A stretch of DNA of 64,000 nucleotides from an uncultured bacterium (GCA_947493945.1 CANLSR010000003.1:310001-374000); one strand, 5' to 3'. Shown: positions 15,776 to 25,455, counted from the first letter of the stretch. The notes: a model not told the origin generated them from the letters alone. Made by a program: numbers and translations.

Positions 15776-18238
15776 CTAGCGCACGACCGTCAGTTGGCGC
15801 GTCATCCGCTCGCCGGCGGCGTCCATGACCACCACGTAGACGCCGGCGGGCAGCGCGCCCGTCGAGAGCGCCAGCGGCTGGCGGCCCGCTGCCATCGCGC
15901 CGTCGTGCGCCACGGCCACCTCGCGGCCCAGCAAGTCCATCAGCGCCACGCGCACGTTGCCGGCCTCGGGCAGCGTCACCGTCACCGTCGTCGACGCGGC
16001 GGCCGGGTTGGGGCCGACCGTCAGCGCCAGCGCCTCGGCCTTGACCGACGCCGTGACCGGGTCGCTGGCGGCGGTCTCGGGCGTGAAGCCCAGCGCCGGG
16101 TCGGCCTGGCCGGTCAGCGCCAGCAGCGGCTGGTCCGAGAAGTAGGCCACGCGCGTGACGCGGTAGCCGTAGCGCGTCACCGAGTAGTCGGAGACCAGGT
16201 TGGCCGAGATCGCGGCGCCGTCCACGACGGCCCAGAACGCGGCCTTGCTGCCGGTGTAAGTCGCCTTGGTGGCGCCCGACTGGTCCTTGACGTAGACGAA
16301 GTCGTAGTTCGCCTCGGTGTCGAACCGCTCGAAGTACATCGCGACCCGCTGGGCGCCGGCCTTGGTGTAGGTCTGGGTGGTGTTGGTGTTGTTGGGGTAG
16401 TTGTGCGGGCTCTGGTAGACGCGGTCCTCGTAGCGCCACTCAGGCGTGCCTCCGCCCCCGTCGCCGCCGCCCGACCCGGAGCCGACGCCGACCGCGGCCC
16501 AGGCGTTGGTCACCGAGGCCACCTGCGACGAGCCGGCGCCGTAGAGGTCGGTCGCCGCCTGGATGGTGCCCTGGCGGGCGCCGGCGAAGTTGGTCGAGGC
16601 CGTGAAGTACTGGGTCAGCGCCCGGTACCACACCTTCTCCGTCACGCCGCGGCCGACGGCCTGGACGGCCTGGCCTCGGAACGTGCCGCCGGCGATCATC
16701 AGGTACGCCTGCTTGTTGGCGATGCCCGAGTTGATGTGGACGCCGCCGTTGTCTTGGGTGCCCGTGTAGCGGTCGGCGTAGTGGTCCGGCTGGTTGCCGC
16801 GCGTCGGGTTGTCGAGGTAGCGGAGCGCGTCTCCCGACGTGCCGGGCGTGTAGCTGTTCTCGCCGATGAGGTAGTCGTCGCGGTCCACCATGACCGCCAT
16901 GATGTCTGAGACGGCCTCGTTCAAGGCGCCCGACTCGTTCCGGTAGATCAGCCCGGCCGACGTGCTGGTGACGGCGTGCGTCAGCTCGTGGGCCGCGATG
17001 TCGAGCGACACCAGGGCGATAAACTGGCTGCCGTCGCCGTCGCCGTAGACCATCTGCTGGCCGTTCCAGAACGCGTTGTTGTAGCCCAGCCCGCCCGGCA
17101 CGTCGTCGTAGTTGACGGTCGAGGTGATGGTCGCGTTGTTGCCGTTGTAGCTGCTGCGGCCGTGCGTGTTCTTGAAGTAGTCGAACGTCTTGACGGCGCC
17201 GTAGTGGGCGTCGACAGCGGCCGAGGCCGAAAAGCTGTTGTCGGCGTCGGTGACGTAGCTGCCCGGCAGGCTGTTGCCACCATTGGCCGACATCGTGCGG
17301 ATGTAGTCGGGCCCGCGCGTGGTGTCGTAGAGGTAGTACGCCCCGTTCGACAGGAACGTCGGCAGCGAGTACGAGCCGCCGAACAGGCTCGCGCCCGTCC
17401 CGCTGGCGGCGCCGTCCATCAGCATGAACGAGGTCGCCTGGCGCGCCCGGATCGCGAGCGGCGCGGCCGTCCCGGCGTGCCCGCTGGCGGTGTAGCCGGC
17501 GGTGTGGAGCGAGTTGAACCGGTCCAGCACGACGCCCGAGGTCGCGTCCACGAACACCTCCCAGTTGGCCGGCACCGGGGCGTCGACGTACAACGTGACG
17601 TGGTACGCCAGCGGGTAGAGGCCGCCCTGGGGGTACACGACCAGCTCGGCGTCGGGCGACCAGTCGACCGGCTCGGCCAGCGCGTCGCCGGCGACCGAGG
17701 CGCGGTAGGTGACGCGGCCCAGCGCCTGCTCGGCGGCGGCGACGGCGTCGGCGGCGGTCAGCGCCGCCTGCCCGGGGCGGACGGACTCGGCGTCGGGGCG
17801 GACGTCGCCGCCCCAGGCGTAGACCTGGCCGTCGCGGGCAAAGTGGAGCGCGCTCTCAGCGCCCCACACCGGCACGCCGTCCACGGTCTGCTGGACGCGG
17901 ACGTGGGTCAGCCCCATCTCGTCGGTGTCGGCCCGCGTCACGCGGACCTCGGGGTCGTCGGCGAAGCCGAACAGGTCGGCGTGGACGGCGAAGAACGCCG
18001 GGGCGGCGCTGGGCGCCAGCCGGCCGAGGTCGCCGGCCAGAAACCGGGGCACGTCGTGGTCGGCGTCCCACGAGACGCGCGCCAGGTCGGTCGCGTCGAA
18101 CGCGGCGCTGAGGCGGGCCTGTTGGGGCTGGCCGATCTGGACGTCTTGCGCTCCGGCGGCGGAGGCGAGCGCGAGCACGGTGGCGGCCCAGAAGAACGTG
18201 CGTCCGATCGAGGCCAGACGAGAAGGAGCAAGGGGCAT
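15776..18238 (-). CDS. Secreted M4 (thermolysin-type) metalloprotease with T9SS sorting domain
   Basis: An 820-residue extracellular protease. After a signal peptide ending near AAGAQ comes an FTP/PepSY propeptide (to about 250). The M4 catalytic domain has HELTH (about 412-416), the glutamate motif NEAVSD and the substrate histidine motif GGVHINSGIANKQAY. A Ser/Gly linker leads to a CUB-like domain (about 600-700, RVAMYFERFDTEANYDFVYV). The last 75 residues (VGPNPAAASTTVTVTL ... LPAGVYVVV) are a type A T9SS C-terminal sorting domain, so export should be via the Por system, consistent with PorD- and PorV-like genes near 59 kb. It has its own promoter box and terminator. Confidence 0.95.
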   Translation of the reverse strand: MPLAPSRLASIGRTFFWAATVLALASAAGAQDVQIGQPQQARLSAAFDATDLARVSWDADHDVPRFLAGDLGRLAPSAAPAFFAVHADLFGFADDPEVRVTRADTDEMGLTHVRVQQTVDGVPVWGAESALHFARDGQVYAWGGDVRPDAESVRPGQAALTAADAVAAAEQALGRVTYRASVAGDALAEPVDWSPDAELVVYPQGGLYPLAYHVTLYVDAPVPANWEVFVDATSGVVLDRFNSLHTAGYTASGHAGTAAPLAIRARQATSFMLMDGAASGTGASLFGGSYSLPTFLSNGAYYLYDTTRGPDYIRTMSANGGNSLPGSYVTDADNSFSASAAVDAHYGAVKTFDYFKNTHGRSSYNGNNATITSTVNYDDVPGGLGYNNAFWNGQQMVYGDGDGSQFIALVSLDIAAHELTHAVTSTSAGLIYRNESGALNEAVSDIMAVMVDRDDYLIGENSYTPGTSGDALRYLDNPTRGNQPDHYADRYTGTQDNGGVHINSGIANKQAYLMIAGGTFRGQAVQAVGRGVTEKVWYRALTQYFTASTNFAGARQGTIQAATDLYGAGSSQVASVTNAWAAVGVGSGSGGGDGGGGTPEWRYEDRVYQSPHNYPNNTNTTQTYTKAGAQRVAMYFERFDTEANYDFVYVKDQSGATKATYTGSKAAFWAVVDGAAISANLVSDYSVTRYGYRVTRVAYFSDQPLLALTGQADPALGFTPETAASDPVTASVKAEALALTVGPNPAAASTTVTVTLPEAGNVRVALMDLLGREVAVAHDGAMAAGRQPLALSTGALPAGVYVVVMDAAGERMTRQLTVVR

Positions 18239-18261
18239 CGGGGAGGGGATGTGGTGGGAGC

Positions 18262-18270
18262 CCGAACGTA
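18262..18270 (-). promoter_or_regulatory. Promoter box of the M4 protease gene
   Basis: TACGTTCGG on the minus strand, 23 bases before the ATG at 18238. Confidence 0.45.
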
Positions 18271-18580
18271 GTCCACCACCAACCCTTCACACAACCGTTA
18301 CTCGCCATTCATATTCGCCCTCGCCTTTCCCTCACCAGAAGGGAGCGATACCGGTCCACAGGGGTCCGTCAAACGGGGTCGCAGCCTCCGGGCAGGATCA
18401 TGAAGATTTGACTCCCACGATGGGTCGGCCGGAGCGCCTCGTCGTCGGCTCGCTCTACGAGAGCGAGAGCGGCTCCCGTCGCCGAGCCTCCCGCCCCTGC
18501 GGGCGGTGCCGACGGCTCGCCCCGCTGGCGGACCGCGTCGTCGGCGCGGCCCCGTCCGTGTGCCGAGAGTCCCGGCCTGG
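18271..18580. other. Intergenic region with hairpins
   Basis: No gene is seen. It holds an inverted repeat CTCGCTC / GAGCGAG (18449-18467, 5-base loop) and CCGCCC / GGGCGG near 18502-18516. These lie downstream of the minus-strand DUF58 gene and may end its operon. One CCGCTGGCGG copy lies near 18523. Confidence 0.4.
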
Positions 18581-20098
18581 TCAGAACGCGCCCTGGGCCT
18601 TGATCTGGAGGTAGCGGTTGACCGCGTCGACCGTCAGCCGCTCGGGCGTCGTGAGCACGGCGCCGATGCCGTGCCGCTCCAGCGTCCGCACGACCTCGCG
18701 CTTCTCGACCGCCAGCGCCTCGGCGGTGGCCTTGACGTAGACGTCCTCCAGCCGCTCGGCCGGGGCCGCGAGCAGGTCGCGGATGCCGGTGTTCTCGAAC
18801 AGGACCACGACCAGCCGGTGCGATTTGGCGATCTGGCGCAGGTACGGGAGCTGGCGCTCCAGCCCGGCGACGGTGTCGAAGTTGGCGAACAGGAGCACCA
18901 GCGACCGCTGGCGTAGGCGCTGGCGGAGCGTGGCGTAGAGCGCCTCGTACGACGGGTCGGTGTAGGCCGGGCCGAGCCGGTAGAGCGCGTCCAGGAGCGC
19001 GCCCAGCTGGCCCCGCTGGCGGTCGGGCCGGACGACGACCTCGACCTCGCGGTCGAACGCCACCAGCCCGGCGCGGTCGTGCGTCCGCAGCGCCGTGTTG
19101 AGCAGCACCAGCGCCGTGTTGACGGCGTGGTCGAGCAGCGTCATCCCGTCGAACGGCGAGCGCATGGCGCGGCCCATGTCCAAGGCCACCACGACCGGCT
19201 GCTCGCGCTCGTCCTGGTAGGTGTTCACCATCAGGCGCGGCCGGTAGGCGCTGCGCCGGGCCGTCGCCTTCCAGTTGACCTGGCGGCGGTCGTCGCCGGG
19301 CACGTAGTCGCGGATCTGGTCGAACTCCATCGTGTGGCCCAGGCGGCGGACCTTCTTGACGCCCACCTCGCGCAGCCGGTCGCTCTCGGCCAGAAACGCG
19401 TAGCGCTGCATCTGGAGGATGGACGGGTACACGGCGGCCTGGGCACCTTGGTCGGCCTCGAACCGCCGGGCGACCAGGCCCAGCGGCGTTGAGGCGTAGA
19501 GGAGCAGCCGGCCGAATGTGTAGGTGCCGCGCGTGCTCGGTCGCAGCGTGTACCGCACCGTCGTGTGGGACTGGGCCGGAATCGCGATCTCGGTCCCGCC
19601 GCTGCGCTCCTGGAACTGGACCGGCACCTCGTCGATCACGCGGATCTGGGAGCGGAACGGGTAGCTGCTGGCCACCTCGACCGTGATCTCGTTGTCGTCG
19701 CCCATCGACAGCTTGTCCGGCACCCCGCGCCGCCCGCTGGCGGCGCCCCTCGTCCACAGCATCACGACGTCCGCGACGGCGGCGACCGCCAGCGCGGCGG
19801 CGCCGAGCTGGGCGAGCGTCAGGAGCGGCGGCCAGAACAGCCCCGCCACCGCCAGCGCCGCCAGCCCGAGCAGGAGCCAGAACGGCCGCGCCTGGAGGAA
19901 GACGTCGCGGGGGAATTGGGGACTGGGAGTTGGGGATTGGGGGCGACGGCTGAGAGTCTTCCGCTCGGATCGAAGCGCAGGAGTCTGCCCGCTGCTCTTT
20001 CCCTCTACTTCTGGCAGGTGCGCTGGGGCGAACGCAGCGCGATCACTGGGGACCGACGTTTCTCCAACCCCTATTTCCCCATCCCCAACCCCACTCAT
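18581..20098 (-). CDS. DUF58 domain protein
   Basis: Last gene of the MoxR-type operon. Two hydrophobic helices (about 74-90 and 95-112) precede a beta domain and the DUF58 signature GHTMEFDQIRDYVPGDDRRQVNWKAT (positions about 245-270), then a von Willebrand A-like fold with VVALDMGRAM. DUF58 proteins co-occur with MoxR ATPases, but their reaction is unknown. The ATG at 20098 overlaps the moxR stop as ATGA. The first 65 codons are odd: they run through a G/C-poor, low-complexity segment with inverted flanks, unlike the rest of the gene. No better internal start is visible. Confidence 0.88.
   Translation of the reverse strand: MSGVGDGEIGVGETSVPSDRAAFAPAHLPEVEGKSSGQTPALRSERKTLSRRPQSPTPSPQFPRDVFLQARPFWLLLGLAALAVAGLFWPPLLTLAQLGAAALAVAAVADVVMLWTRGAASGRRGVPDKLSMGDDNEITVEVASSYPFRSQIRVIDEVPVQFQERSGGTEIAIPAQSHTTVRYTLRPSTRGTYTFGRLLLYASTPLGLVARRFEADQGAQAAVYPSILQMQRYAFLAESDRLREVGVKKVRRLGHTMEFDQIRDYVPGDDRRQVNWKATARRSAYRPRLMVNTYQDEREQPVVVALDMGRAMRSPFDGMTLLDHAVNTALVLLNTALRTHDRAGLVAFDREVEVVVRPDRQRGQLGALLDALYRLGPAYTDPSYEALYATLRQRLRQRSLVLLFANFDTVAGLERQLPYLRQIAKSHRLVVVLFENTGIRDLLAAPAERLEDVYVKATAEALAVEKREVVRTLERHGIGAVLTTPERLTVDAVNRYLQIKAQGAF
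19910..20094. repeat. Low-complexity segment with inverted flanks inside the DUF58 5' end
   Basis: The flank at 19910-19943 is a run of GGGGAATTGGGGACTGGGAG-type words. The flank at 20065-20093 has the complementary flavour (CCCCATCCCCAACCCC). Between them lie about 120 bases of less GC-rich sequence. In frame it encodes the atypical N-terminus of the DUF58 protein. Confidence 0.55.
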
Positions 20099-21189
20099 CG
20101 CGGCACCTCGATCTCCTCCACGATGCGCCGCAAGACGGTCTCCGGCACCACGCCCTCGATCTCGCGCTCGGGCGTGAGCAGCACGCGGTGGCGCAGCACC
20201 GGCGCCACGACCGTGCGGACGTCGTCGGGCGTACAGAAGTCGCGGCCGGACATGGCGGCGACGGCCTTGCCGCCGCGCACCAGCGCCAGCGTCGCGCGCG
20301 GGCTGGCGCCTAGCGACAGCGCGGGGTGCTGCCGCGTCGCGGCGACGATCCGGGCCGCGTAGCCCAACACCGGCGCCTCGGCGCGGACCGTCCGCACGGC
20401 CGCTTGGGCGCGGCGGACCGCCGCCGTGTCGAGCACGGCTTGGACGCGCGTCTCGTCCACCCGGCCGCCGTGCGCCTGGAACCGCGTCAGCATCTCGACC
20501 TCCTCGGCCTCGGTCGGGTAGCCGACGACGATCTTGAACAGGAACCGGTCGAGCTGGGCCTCGGGCAGCCGGTACGTCCCCTCGTGCTCGATCGGGTTCT
20601 GGGTGGCGACCACCATGAACGGGTCCGGCAACGCGTGCGTCGTCCCGTCGACGGTCGCCTGGCGCTCCTCCATCGTCTCGAACAGGGCCGCCTGGGTTTT
20701 GGCCGGCGCCCGGTTAATCTCGTCGATCAGCACCAGCTCGGCAAAGATGGGCCCGGGGTGGAACTCGAACGTCGCGTCGGCCGGCGAGAACACGGTCGTG
20801 CCGACGACGTCGGCCGGCATCAGGTCGGGCGTGAACTGGACGCGGCTGTAGTCGAGGCCCGTCGCCCGAGCGAGCAGCTTGGCCGTCAGCGTCTTGGCCA
20901 CGCCCGGGACGCCCTCGATGAGCGCGTGGCCGCCGGCGAGCAGGCACGCCACCAGCTCGTCGACGAGCGCGTGCTGGCCGACGACCAGCTTCCCGACCTC
21001 GGCGCGGAGCGCGTCGACGGCCTGGGCCACGGGCGCCAGGTCGGCGGTGGGCGCGAACGGATCGGCCGGCTGGCGGTCCGTCTCGGCGGGCGCGTCGTTG
21101 TTGTCAGCGCGCAGGTTGGCCTCGGCGGGCGAGTCCGCCAGCAGGGCGGCGGCGGGCGGCGGGCGGTCGGCGGGAGGGGTGGGCTCCAT
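20095..21189 (-). CDS. MoxR family AAA ATPase
   Basis: A 364-residue AAA+ ATPase of the MoxR class, proposed chaperone-like remodeller for partner proteins encoded beside it. Residues 1-55 are an unusual Pro/Ala/Asp-rich extension. The core carries Walker A GVPGVAKT (93-100), Walker [16 protein letters not shown], sensor [24 protein letters not shown], and the family's lid domain. It starts 15 bases after the DUF4350 stop, and its own stop overlaps the DUF58 start (ATGA), so MoxR and DUF58 are likely produced together. Confidence 0.95.
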   Translation of the reverse strand: MEPTPPADRPPPAAALLADSPAEANLRADNNDAPAETDRQPADPFAPTADLAPVAQAVDALRAEVGKLVVGQHALVDELVACLLAGGHALIEGVPGVAKTLTAKLLARATGLDYSRVQFTPDLMPADVVGTTVFSPADATFEFHPGPIFAELVLIDEINRAPAKTQAALFETMEERQATVDGTTHALPDPFMVVATQNPIEHEGTYRLPEAQLDRFLFKIVVGYPTEAEEVEMLTRFQAHGGRVDETRVQAVLDTAAVRRAQAAVRTVRAEAPVLGYAARIVAATRQHPALSLGASPRATLALVRGGKAVAAMSGRDFCTPDDVRTVVAPVLRHRVLLTPEREIEGVVPETVLRRIVEEIEVPR

Positions 21190-21204
21190 TCGAGAAGGCG
21201 TAGG

Positions 21205-22479
21205 CTACGGGGACTCCATCGGCGCGGCCTGGGAGGACGCGTCGGTGTGGCGGAAGAAACGGGCGATCCGGGCGTCGAGGCGGACCAGGCTGTCGGCGTC
21301 GGGCCGGCGCTCGGCGCGTAGGTGGGAGAGCGTGGCGAACAGCGCCAGCGCCTCGTCCTCCGGGACGCCCGCGCGAGCCGCCGCGCGGCGCGCGGTCTCG
21401 GGCGACAGGTCGGGGTCGGACAGGCGCAGGTCGGAGCGGAGCCGGTCGAGGACGTGTCCGGCCACCCGCTCCGCCAGCTGGGAGTCGTCGCGGTGGACAA
21501 AATGGAGCCGGCCGACCGTCCGGGCAAACTCGCGCTGGGCGTTGGGCGGCGGCGCCACGACGGGAATCGCGCGCTGCCAGCGCCGCGCCCGGAAGGCCAG
21601 AAACAGCAGCCCCGCCACGATCAGTAGGCCGTACGCCCACCGCAGCGCCGGCGTCGAGAGCACGTAGCGCAGCGGCGTCCGGGCGTAGCTCGCGTACGGC
21701 TTGTGGTGGTCGTCCCACCAGACCGGCTGGTCGGGCAGCGCCGCCAGCACGGCGCCGACGTAGGCCGCCGCGGCGCCGTCGCCGGTCAGCGCCGCGTTCG
21801 AGAACGCGAGCGGCGTCGACGACACCCACACCTCGCCCCGGCCCACGCGGACGCGCGCCAGCGTCGGCCGCCGCCGCGGCCCCGCCGTGCCCAGCACGCG
21901 CGTCCGGGCCGAGTCCAGGCCCACCAGGTGCCAGCCGCTCACGCGGACGGGGAACGGGTAGGCGCCCGCCACGCCGGGCGCCTCCAGGCGCAGCGTGTCG
22001 GGCGCGAGCGCGCCGCCGACGGCCAGGCCGTCGAAGGACAGGTCCTCGGGCAGAACCTCGTCGGTGGTCAGCTCGGTGCGCAGGCCCGAACGGCCGAGCG
22101 AATCCGCCTGGCCCAGCGAGTCGCCCAGGGCGCCGCTGAGCTGCCGGGCGGCGACGAACACCGTGTTGCCGCGGGCCGCGAACTGGAGCAGGCGCGCGGC
22201 CTCGGCCGGGTCCGGCTCGAAGGCGTCGGCCAGAAACAGATAGGTGCGGCCCGTGACCGCCGAGTCCGCCAGCTGGTCGAACGGCGGCACCTCGACCGGC
22301 TCGACCGGCTGGCCCAGCCAGCCGGGGAGCGACTCGAACAAGACCTCGGCGTCGAAGGGCGCCGCGCCCTGACGTTCCAGCCGGACGCGCAGGTCGAGCG
22401 GGCGCGGGCGCGCGGCCTCGGCCCACACCAGGCCCACGGCCAGCAGCCCGAGCAGGAGCAGGTAGCCTTTGACGCTCAC
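21205..22479 (-). CDS. DUF4350-type membrane protein
   Basis: A 424-residue protein with an N-terminal membrane helix ([18 protein letters not shown]), a periplasmic domain of about 230 residues ([20 protein letters not shown]; a gliding/DUF4350-like class-I amidotransferase-like fold) and a second helix near 285-305. A cytoplasmic tail follows, containing [28 protein letters not shown] as in operon-linked DUF4350 proteins. The start is GTG at 22479 inside a GTGA overlap with DUF4129, so translation is coupled. Function unknown beyond association with MoxR operons. Confidence 0.8.
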   Translation of the reverse strand: MSVKGYLLLLGLLAVGLVWAEAARPRPLDLRVRLERQGAAPFDAEVLFESLPGWLGQPVEPVEVPPFDQLADSAVTGRTYLFLADAFEPDPAEAARLLQFAARGNTVFVAARQLSGALGDSLGQADSLGRSGLRTELTTDEVLPEDLSFDGLAVGGALAPDTLRLEAPGVAGAYPFPVRVSGWHLVGLDSARTRVLGTAGPRRRPTLARVRVGRGEVWVSSTPLAFSNAALTGDGAAAAYVGAVLAALPDQPVWWDDHHKPYASYARTPLRYVLSTPALRWAYGLLIVAGLLFLAFRARRWQRAIPVVAPPPNAQREFARTVGRLHFVHRDDSQLAERVAGHVLDRLRSDLRLSDPDLSPETARRAAARAGVPEDEALALFATLSHLRAERRPDADSLVRLDARIARFFRHTDASSQAAPMESP

Positions 22480-23228
22480 GGCGACGCCCGGTCGAACAGG
22501 GGCGCCAGCTCGGCGTAGAGCGCCGTCGGGACGGGCCGCTCGCCGTACCACACGGCGTCGAAGGCGCGCGTGACGGACCGGAACGGAGGCGCGAGGTCGG
22601 CGCGGGAGGCCGCCACCTCGCCGACGTACTGGCGGTTGGTCTTGTCGCGGCGCCAGGCGAGCGCGCCGGCCGCGTCGAGCGCCTGTAGCACCAGCAGGTA
22701 GCGCACGCGGACCGCCTCGCGCAGGTCGCCGCCATCCAGCGCCGCCGCCAGCCGGGCGCCGAGGTCCACCTCGGCGATGTCCTCGGCGTCCAGCAGCGGC
22801 GCCGCGCCGGCCGCCTGGCGCTCGGCGAACACGCCGCTGCCGCCGGCGCCCACCAGCCGGGAGACCACCCAGCCCAGCGCGCCCACGGCCACGGCCACCA
22901 GCACGGCCTCCCAAAACGACAGCGTGGTGTAGCGCCCGATGGGCTCGAACAGCGTCCGCCGGATCCAGTCCCAGACGAGCGCCCACACCGACGGGCCCCT
23001 GGCCTGGGGCCGGTCGTACTGGAAGTCCGGGTCGGCGCGGTAGGCCTCGACGGCGGGCGGGGCCGGGCGCGGGCGCAACGTGTCGGTGGCGAGCGGCGCG
23101 CGATCGGGCGCGTCGAACGGGTTGGCCACCTCCATCGGCGGCGGTGGAGGTGGCGGCGGCGCAGCGGGCGGAGGCGGCGCCTGCCCGCTCGCCGCTAGCG
23201 CCAGCACCAGGAGCGCGGCCCGTCTCAC
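22476..23228 (-). CDS. DUF4129 domain protein
   Basis: A 250-residue protein. It begins with a short signal (VRRAALLVLALAASGQ), a run of prolines around residues 17-33, a membrane helix (about 105-125) and the C-terminal DUF4129 core with VRVRYLLVLQALDAAGALAWRRDKTNRQY and the aromatic DAVWYGE. In transglutaminase/MoxR operons this domain is cytoplasmic and of unknown activity. GTG 23228 overlaps the upstream stop by GTGA and its own stop overlaps the DUF4350 start in the same way. Confidence 0.85.
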   Translation of the reverse strand: MRRAALLVLALAASGQAPPPPAAPPPPPPPPMEVANPFDAPDRAPLATDTLRPRPAPPAVEAYRADPDFQYDRPQARGPSVWALVWDWIRRTLFEPIGRYTTLSFWEAVLVAVAVGALGWVVSRLVGAGGSGVFAERQAAGAAPLLDAEDIAEVDLGARLAAALDGGDLREAVRVRYLLVLQALDAAGALAWRRDKTNRQYVGEVAASRADLAPPFRSVTRAFDAVWYGERPVPTALYAELAPLFDRASP

Positions 23229-24328
23229 GCGGCGCTGCCGAAGCCGCCGCCTCGGAAGCCGCCCCGGGCCTCGTCGTCCGGCCGCTCGTCGCCGTCGGCT
23301 GGCGGCGCGGGCGGGCGGGGCGGCAGACCGGCCGGCGGCGGATCCAGGGGCCGCGTCGACGCGGGACGGTCCGCATCGAAGCTGAGCGCGCCGGGTTCGC
23401 GCCCGGAACCCAAGACCTCCGCCTCCAGCACGTCGAGGTCGTCGCCCAGCGACGTCCCGTCGAGGTCTTCCGCCAGCCGGCCGTGGACAAAGTAGACGGC
23501 CAGGAAAGCGATCAGGTAGATCGCGTAGCTCAACACGCCCGTCACGGTCTGGAGCACCGCCATCCCCGTCGTGATCTGGGTCGGCGCGTCGAACGGGTCG
23601 AAGCCGGCACCGGCGCCGAGCAACACGCCCGCGAGCCCCGTCACCACCCCGACCGCCACCGAGAACAGGACCAGGACCACCCCGGCCAGCAGCAGCGCCC
23701 CGGCCGCGAACCCCCACGAGCCCTTGACCAGCACGCGCGCGCGGTCCCACGCCTGGCGCAGCGACGGCGCCTCCAGCACGCGCACGGCCACCGTGACCGA
23801 GACCGTCGGGAAGACCCACACCAGGAACGCGACCCAGGCGAGCGAGCCCAGGCACGGCACGATGTTGACGAGCGCCGTGACCACGATGCCGGCGAACACC
23901 GCCAGCGTCAGGCCCAACAGGGGCAGGATCAGGTCGCGCGTCTCGTCCCACAGCACGCTCGGCGTGATCGCCCCGGCCTCGCCGCGGCGGTAGAGCCGCA
24001 CGTAGCCGCCCGCCGCCGCCTGCGCCACGACCGTCGTCAGGACGCCCAGCACGACGCTGATCAGGTACGAGGGGCCAAAGATCGCCCCGGGGTCGTTGAG
24101 GATGGCCTGCGGGTCGGAGAGCAGGTCGCCGGAGCGGCTCAGGAACAGCACCGAGGCCAGGGCCGACGCCGCCGCGATGGGGGCCACGATGGCGAGGTAG
24201 CTCGTCAGCAGCTCGCGCGCGTTTTGGCGGATAAACACCAGCGTAGCGTTGAGCACCGAGCCCACGTCGCGGTGCTTGCGGAACCGGATCGCGCCGTCGT
24301 CGGGGAACGGGTCAAGCATGGGCAGCAC
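23225..24328 (-). CDS. Multi-pass membrane protein of the MoxR operon
   Basis: A 367-residue protein with about six hydrophobic segments between residues 40 and 300, in the style of DUF4013/GPDPase-membrane-domain proteins. Near the N-terminus FRKHRDVGSVLNATLVFIRQNARELL is typical of these. The last 60 residues are a Pro/Asp-rich, probably disordered cytoplasmic tail. The start overlaps the SpoIIM-like gene by 17 bases (ATG 24328) or 8 bases (ATG 24319). Function is unknown; position suggests an operon-specific membrane partner. Confidence 0.75.
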   Translation of the reverse strand: MLPMLDPFPDDGAIRFRKHRDVGSVLNATLVFIRQNARELLTSYLAIVAPIAAASALASVLFLSRSGDLLSDPQAILNDPGAIFGPSYLISVVLGVLTTVVAQAAAGGYVRLYRRGEAGAITPSVLWDETRDLILPLLGLTLAVFAGIVVTALVNIVPCLGSLAWVAFLVWVFPTVSVTVAVRVLEAPSLRQAWDRARVLVKGSWGFAAGALLLAGVVLVLFSVAVGVVTGLAGVLLGAGAGFDPFDAPTQITTGMAVLQTVTGVLSYAIYLIAFLAVYFVHGRLAEDLDGTSLGDDLDVLEAEVLGSGREPGALSFDADRPASTRPLDPPPAGLPPRPPAPPADGDERPDDEARGGFRGGGFGSAA

Positions 24329-25286
24329 GGCCCCTCCGGACCGGGAGAACGACGAAGTAGCCCACGACGAACGCGAGCGACCCCAGGATGATGACGAGGC
24401 TGGCCCAGAGCGGCATCTCGGTCCGCCGCGTCACGACGCCCTCCAGCAAGGCGGCGAACAGGAACACCGGCACCAGCCCGACGATGATCTTGAGCCCCCG
24501 ACTGGCCCCGCGCCTGAGCGCGACCAACCGGGGGTAGGTGCCGGGCGAGAGCAGGGCGTTCCACATCGTCAGCCCGGCCCCGCCGGCGACCACGATGGCC
24601 GAGAGCTCCAGCATCCCGTGGATAAACACGACCCGGAACCACTCGCCCATCACGCCCTGGGCCGCGAACAGGTGCGCGAACGCGCCCACCATGATGCCGT
24701 TGGCCACCAGCAGCCAGCCGGTGCCCAAGGAGCCGCCCGGGACCGGCGCGACGGGCAGGATGCCGGCGAACGCCAGGAACGACACGCGGACGTTGTTGAA
24801 CGCGATGCCCAGCACCATGTCGACCTCCCGGGCCTCTTTGTACACCCGCATCGGGTCGCCGGCCTCGACGTTGGCCGTCGACATGTTGACGTAGCCGTCG
24901 CCCAGGATCAGGCGCACGAACCCGGCGTCGCCGGCCGACGACACGACGCCGACGAACACGGCGCCCAGGAACAGCGCCAGCGACGCGGCCAAGGCGCGCC
25001 GGCTCTCCCACACCGCCAGCGGCACCTCGTGCGTCCAGAACCGAGCCAGCCGCCCGCGCTCCTCGCGCCGGTTGCGGTAGATCCGGGCGTGGGCCAGCGC
25101 CGACAGGTCGTTCAAGAACGCGGCCGTCGCCGAGCCGGCGTAGAACGTCTTGGCATAGGCGAGGTCGTCGCCCAGGCGCACGTAGGCGTCGGCGAGGGCG
25201 TCGGGGTCCGGGCGCGGGTCCTCCAGCAACGCCTCCAGGGCGTGCCACGCGGGGGCTCGGCGGCGGACGAAGACGGCTTCTCGCAC
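24312..25286 (-). CDS. SpoIIM-like (DUF95) membrane protein
   Basis: First gene of the MoxR-type operon. The 324-residue product has a cytoplasmic helical N-terminus and a SpoIIM-type membrane domain with five helices, containing YVNMSTANVEAGDPMRVYKE, FNNVRVSFLAFAGILPVAP and FIHGMLELSAIVVAGGAG. In non-sporulating bacteria this family accompanies RDD and MoxR genes, so the sporulation label is only historical. I start it at GTG 25286 (VREAVFVRRRAPAWHALEALL); upstream codons read through intergenic repeats. It is divergent from the RDD gene. Confidence 0.85.
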   Translation of the reverse strand: MREAVFVRRRAPAWHALEALLEDPRPDPDALADAYVRLGDDLAYAKTFYAGSATAAFLNDLSALAHARIYRNRREERGRLARFWTHEVPLAVWESRRALAASLALFLGAVFVGVVSSAGDAGFVRLILGDGYVNMSTANVEAGDPMRVYKEAREVDMVLGIAFNNVRVSFLAFAGILPVAPVPGGSLGTGWLLVANGIMVGAFAHLFAAQGVMGEWFRVVFIHGMLELSAIVVAGGAGLTMWNALLSPGTYPRLVALRRGASRGLKIIVGLVPVFLFAALLEGVVTRRTEMPLWASLVIILGSLAFVVGYFVVLPVRRGRAAHA

Positions 25287-25375
25287 GGGTGACGGGGGTC
25301 GGGCCGAAAGGTAGCCGCCGGACGCAGGGTAGACGGTGGAGGGTGGAGAATGGGAGTGCAAGCCGAGGCCGCCCC

Positions 25376-25455
25376 CCGCTGGCGGCGGGCGTCGCCAGTC
25401 GCTGGCGGAAGTCGTCGCGCTGGCTGGCGGGCCGCCAGCCGCTGGCGGGCGGCGT
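25376..25455. repeat. Cluster of REP-like palindromes
   Basis: About 80 bases contain five copies of GCTGGCGG or its complement. They include a palindrome at 25422-25440 (GGCTGGCGG, G centre, CCGCCAGCC). It lies in the divergent gap between the SpoIIM-like and RDD genes, so it is upstream of both and not obviously a terminator. Confidence 0.7.

Noticed and set aside
24312-25286. Evidence for sporulation from the SpoIIM-like gene
   Set aside because: The family is widespread in non-spore-formers next to MoxR/RDD genes and no other spore genes are seen.
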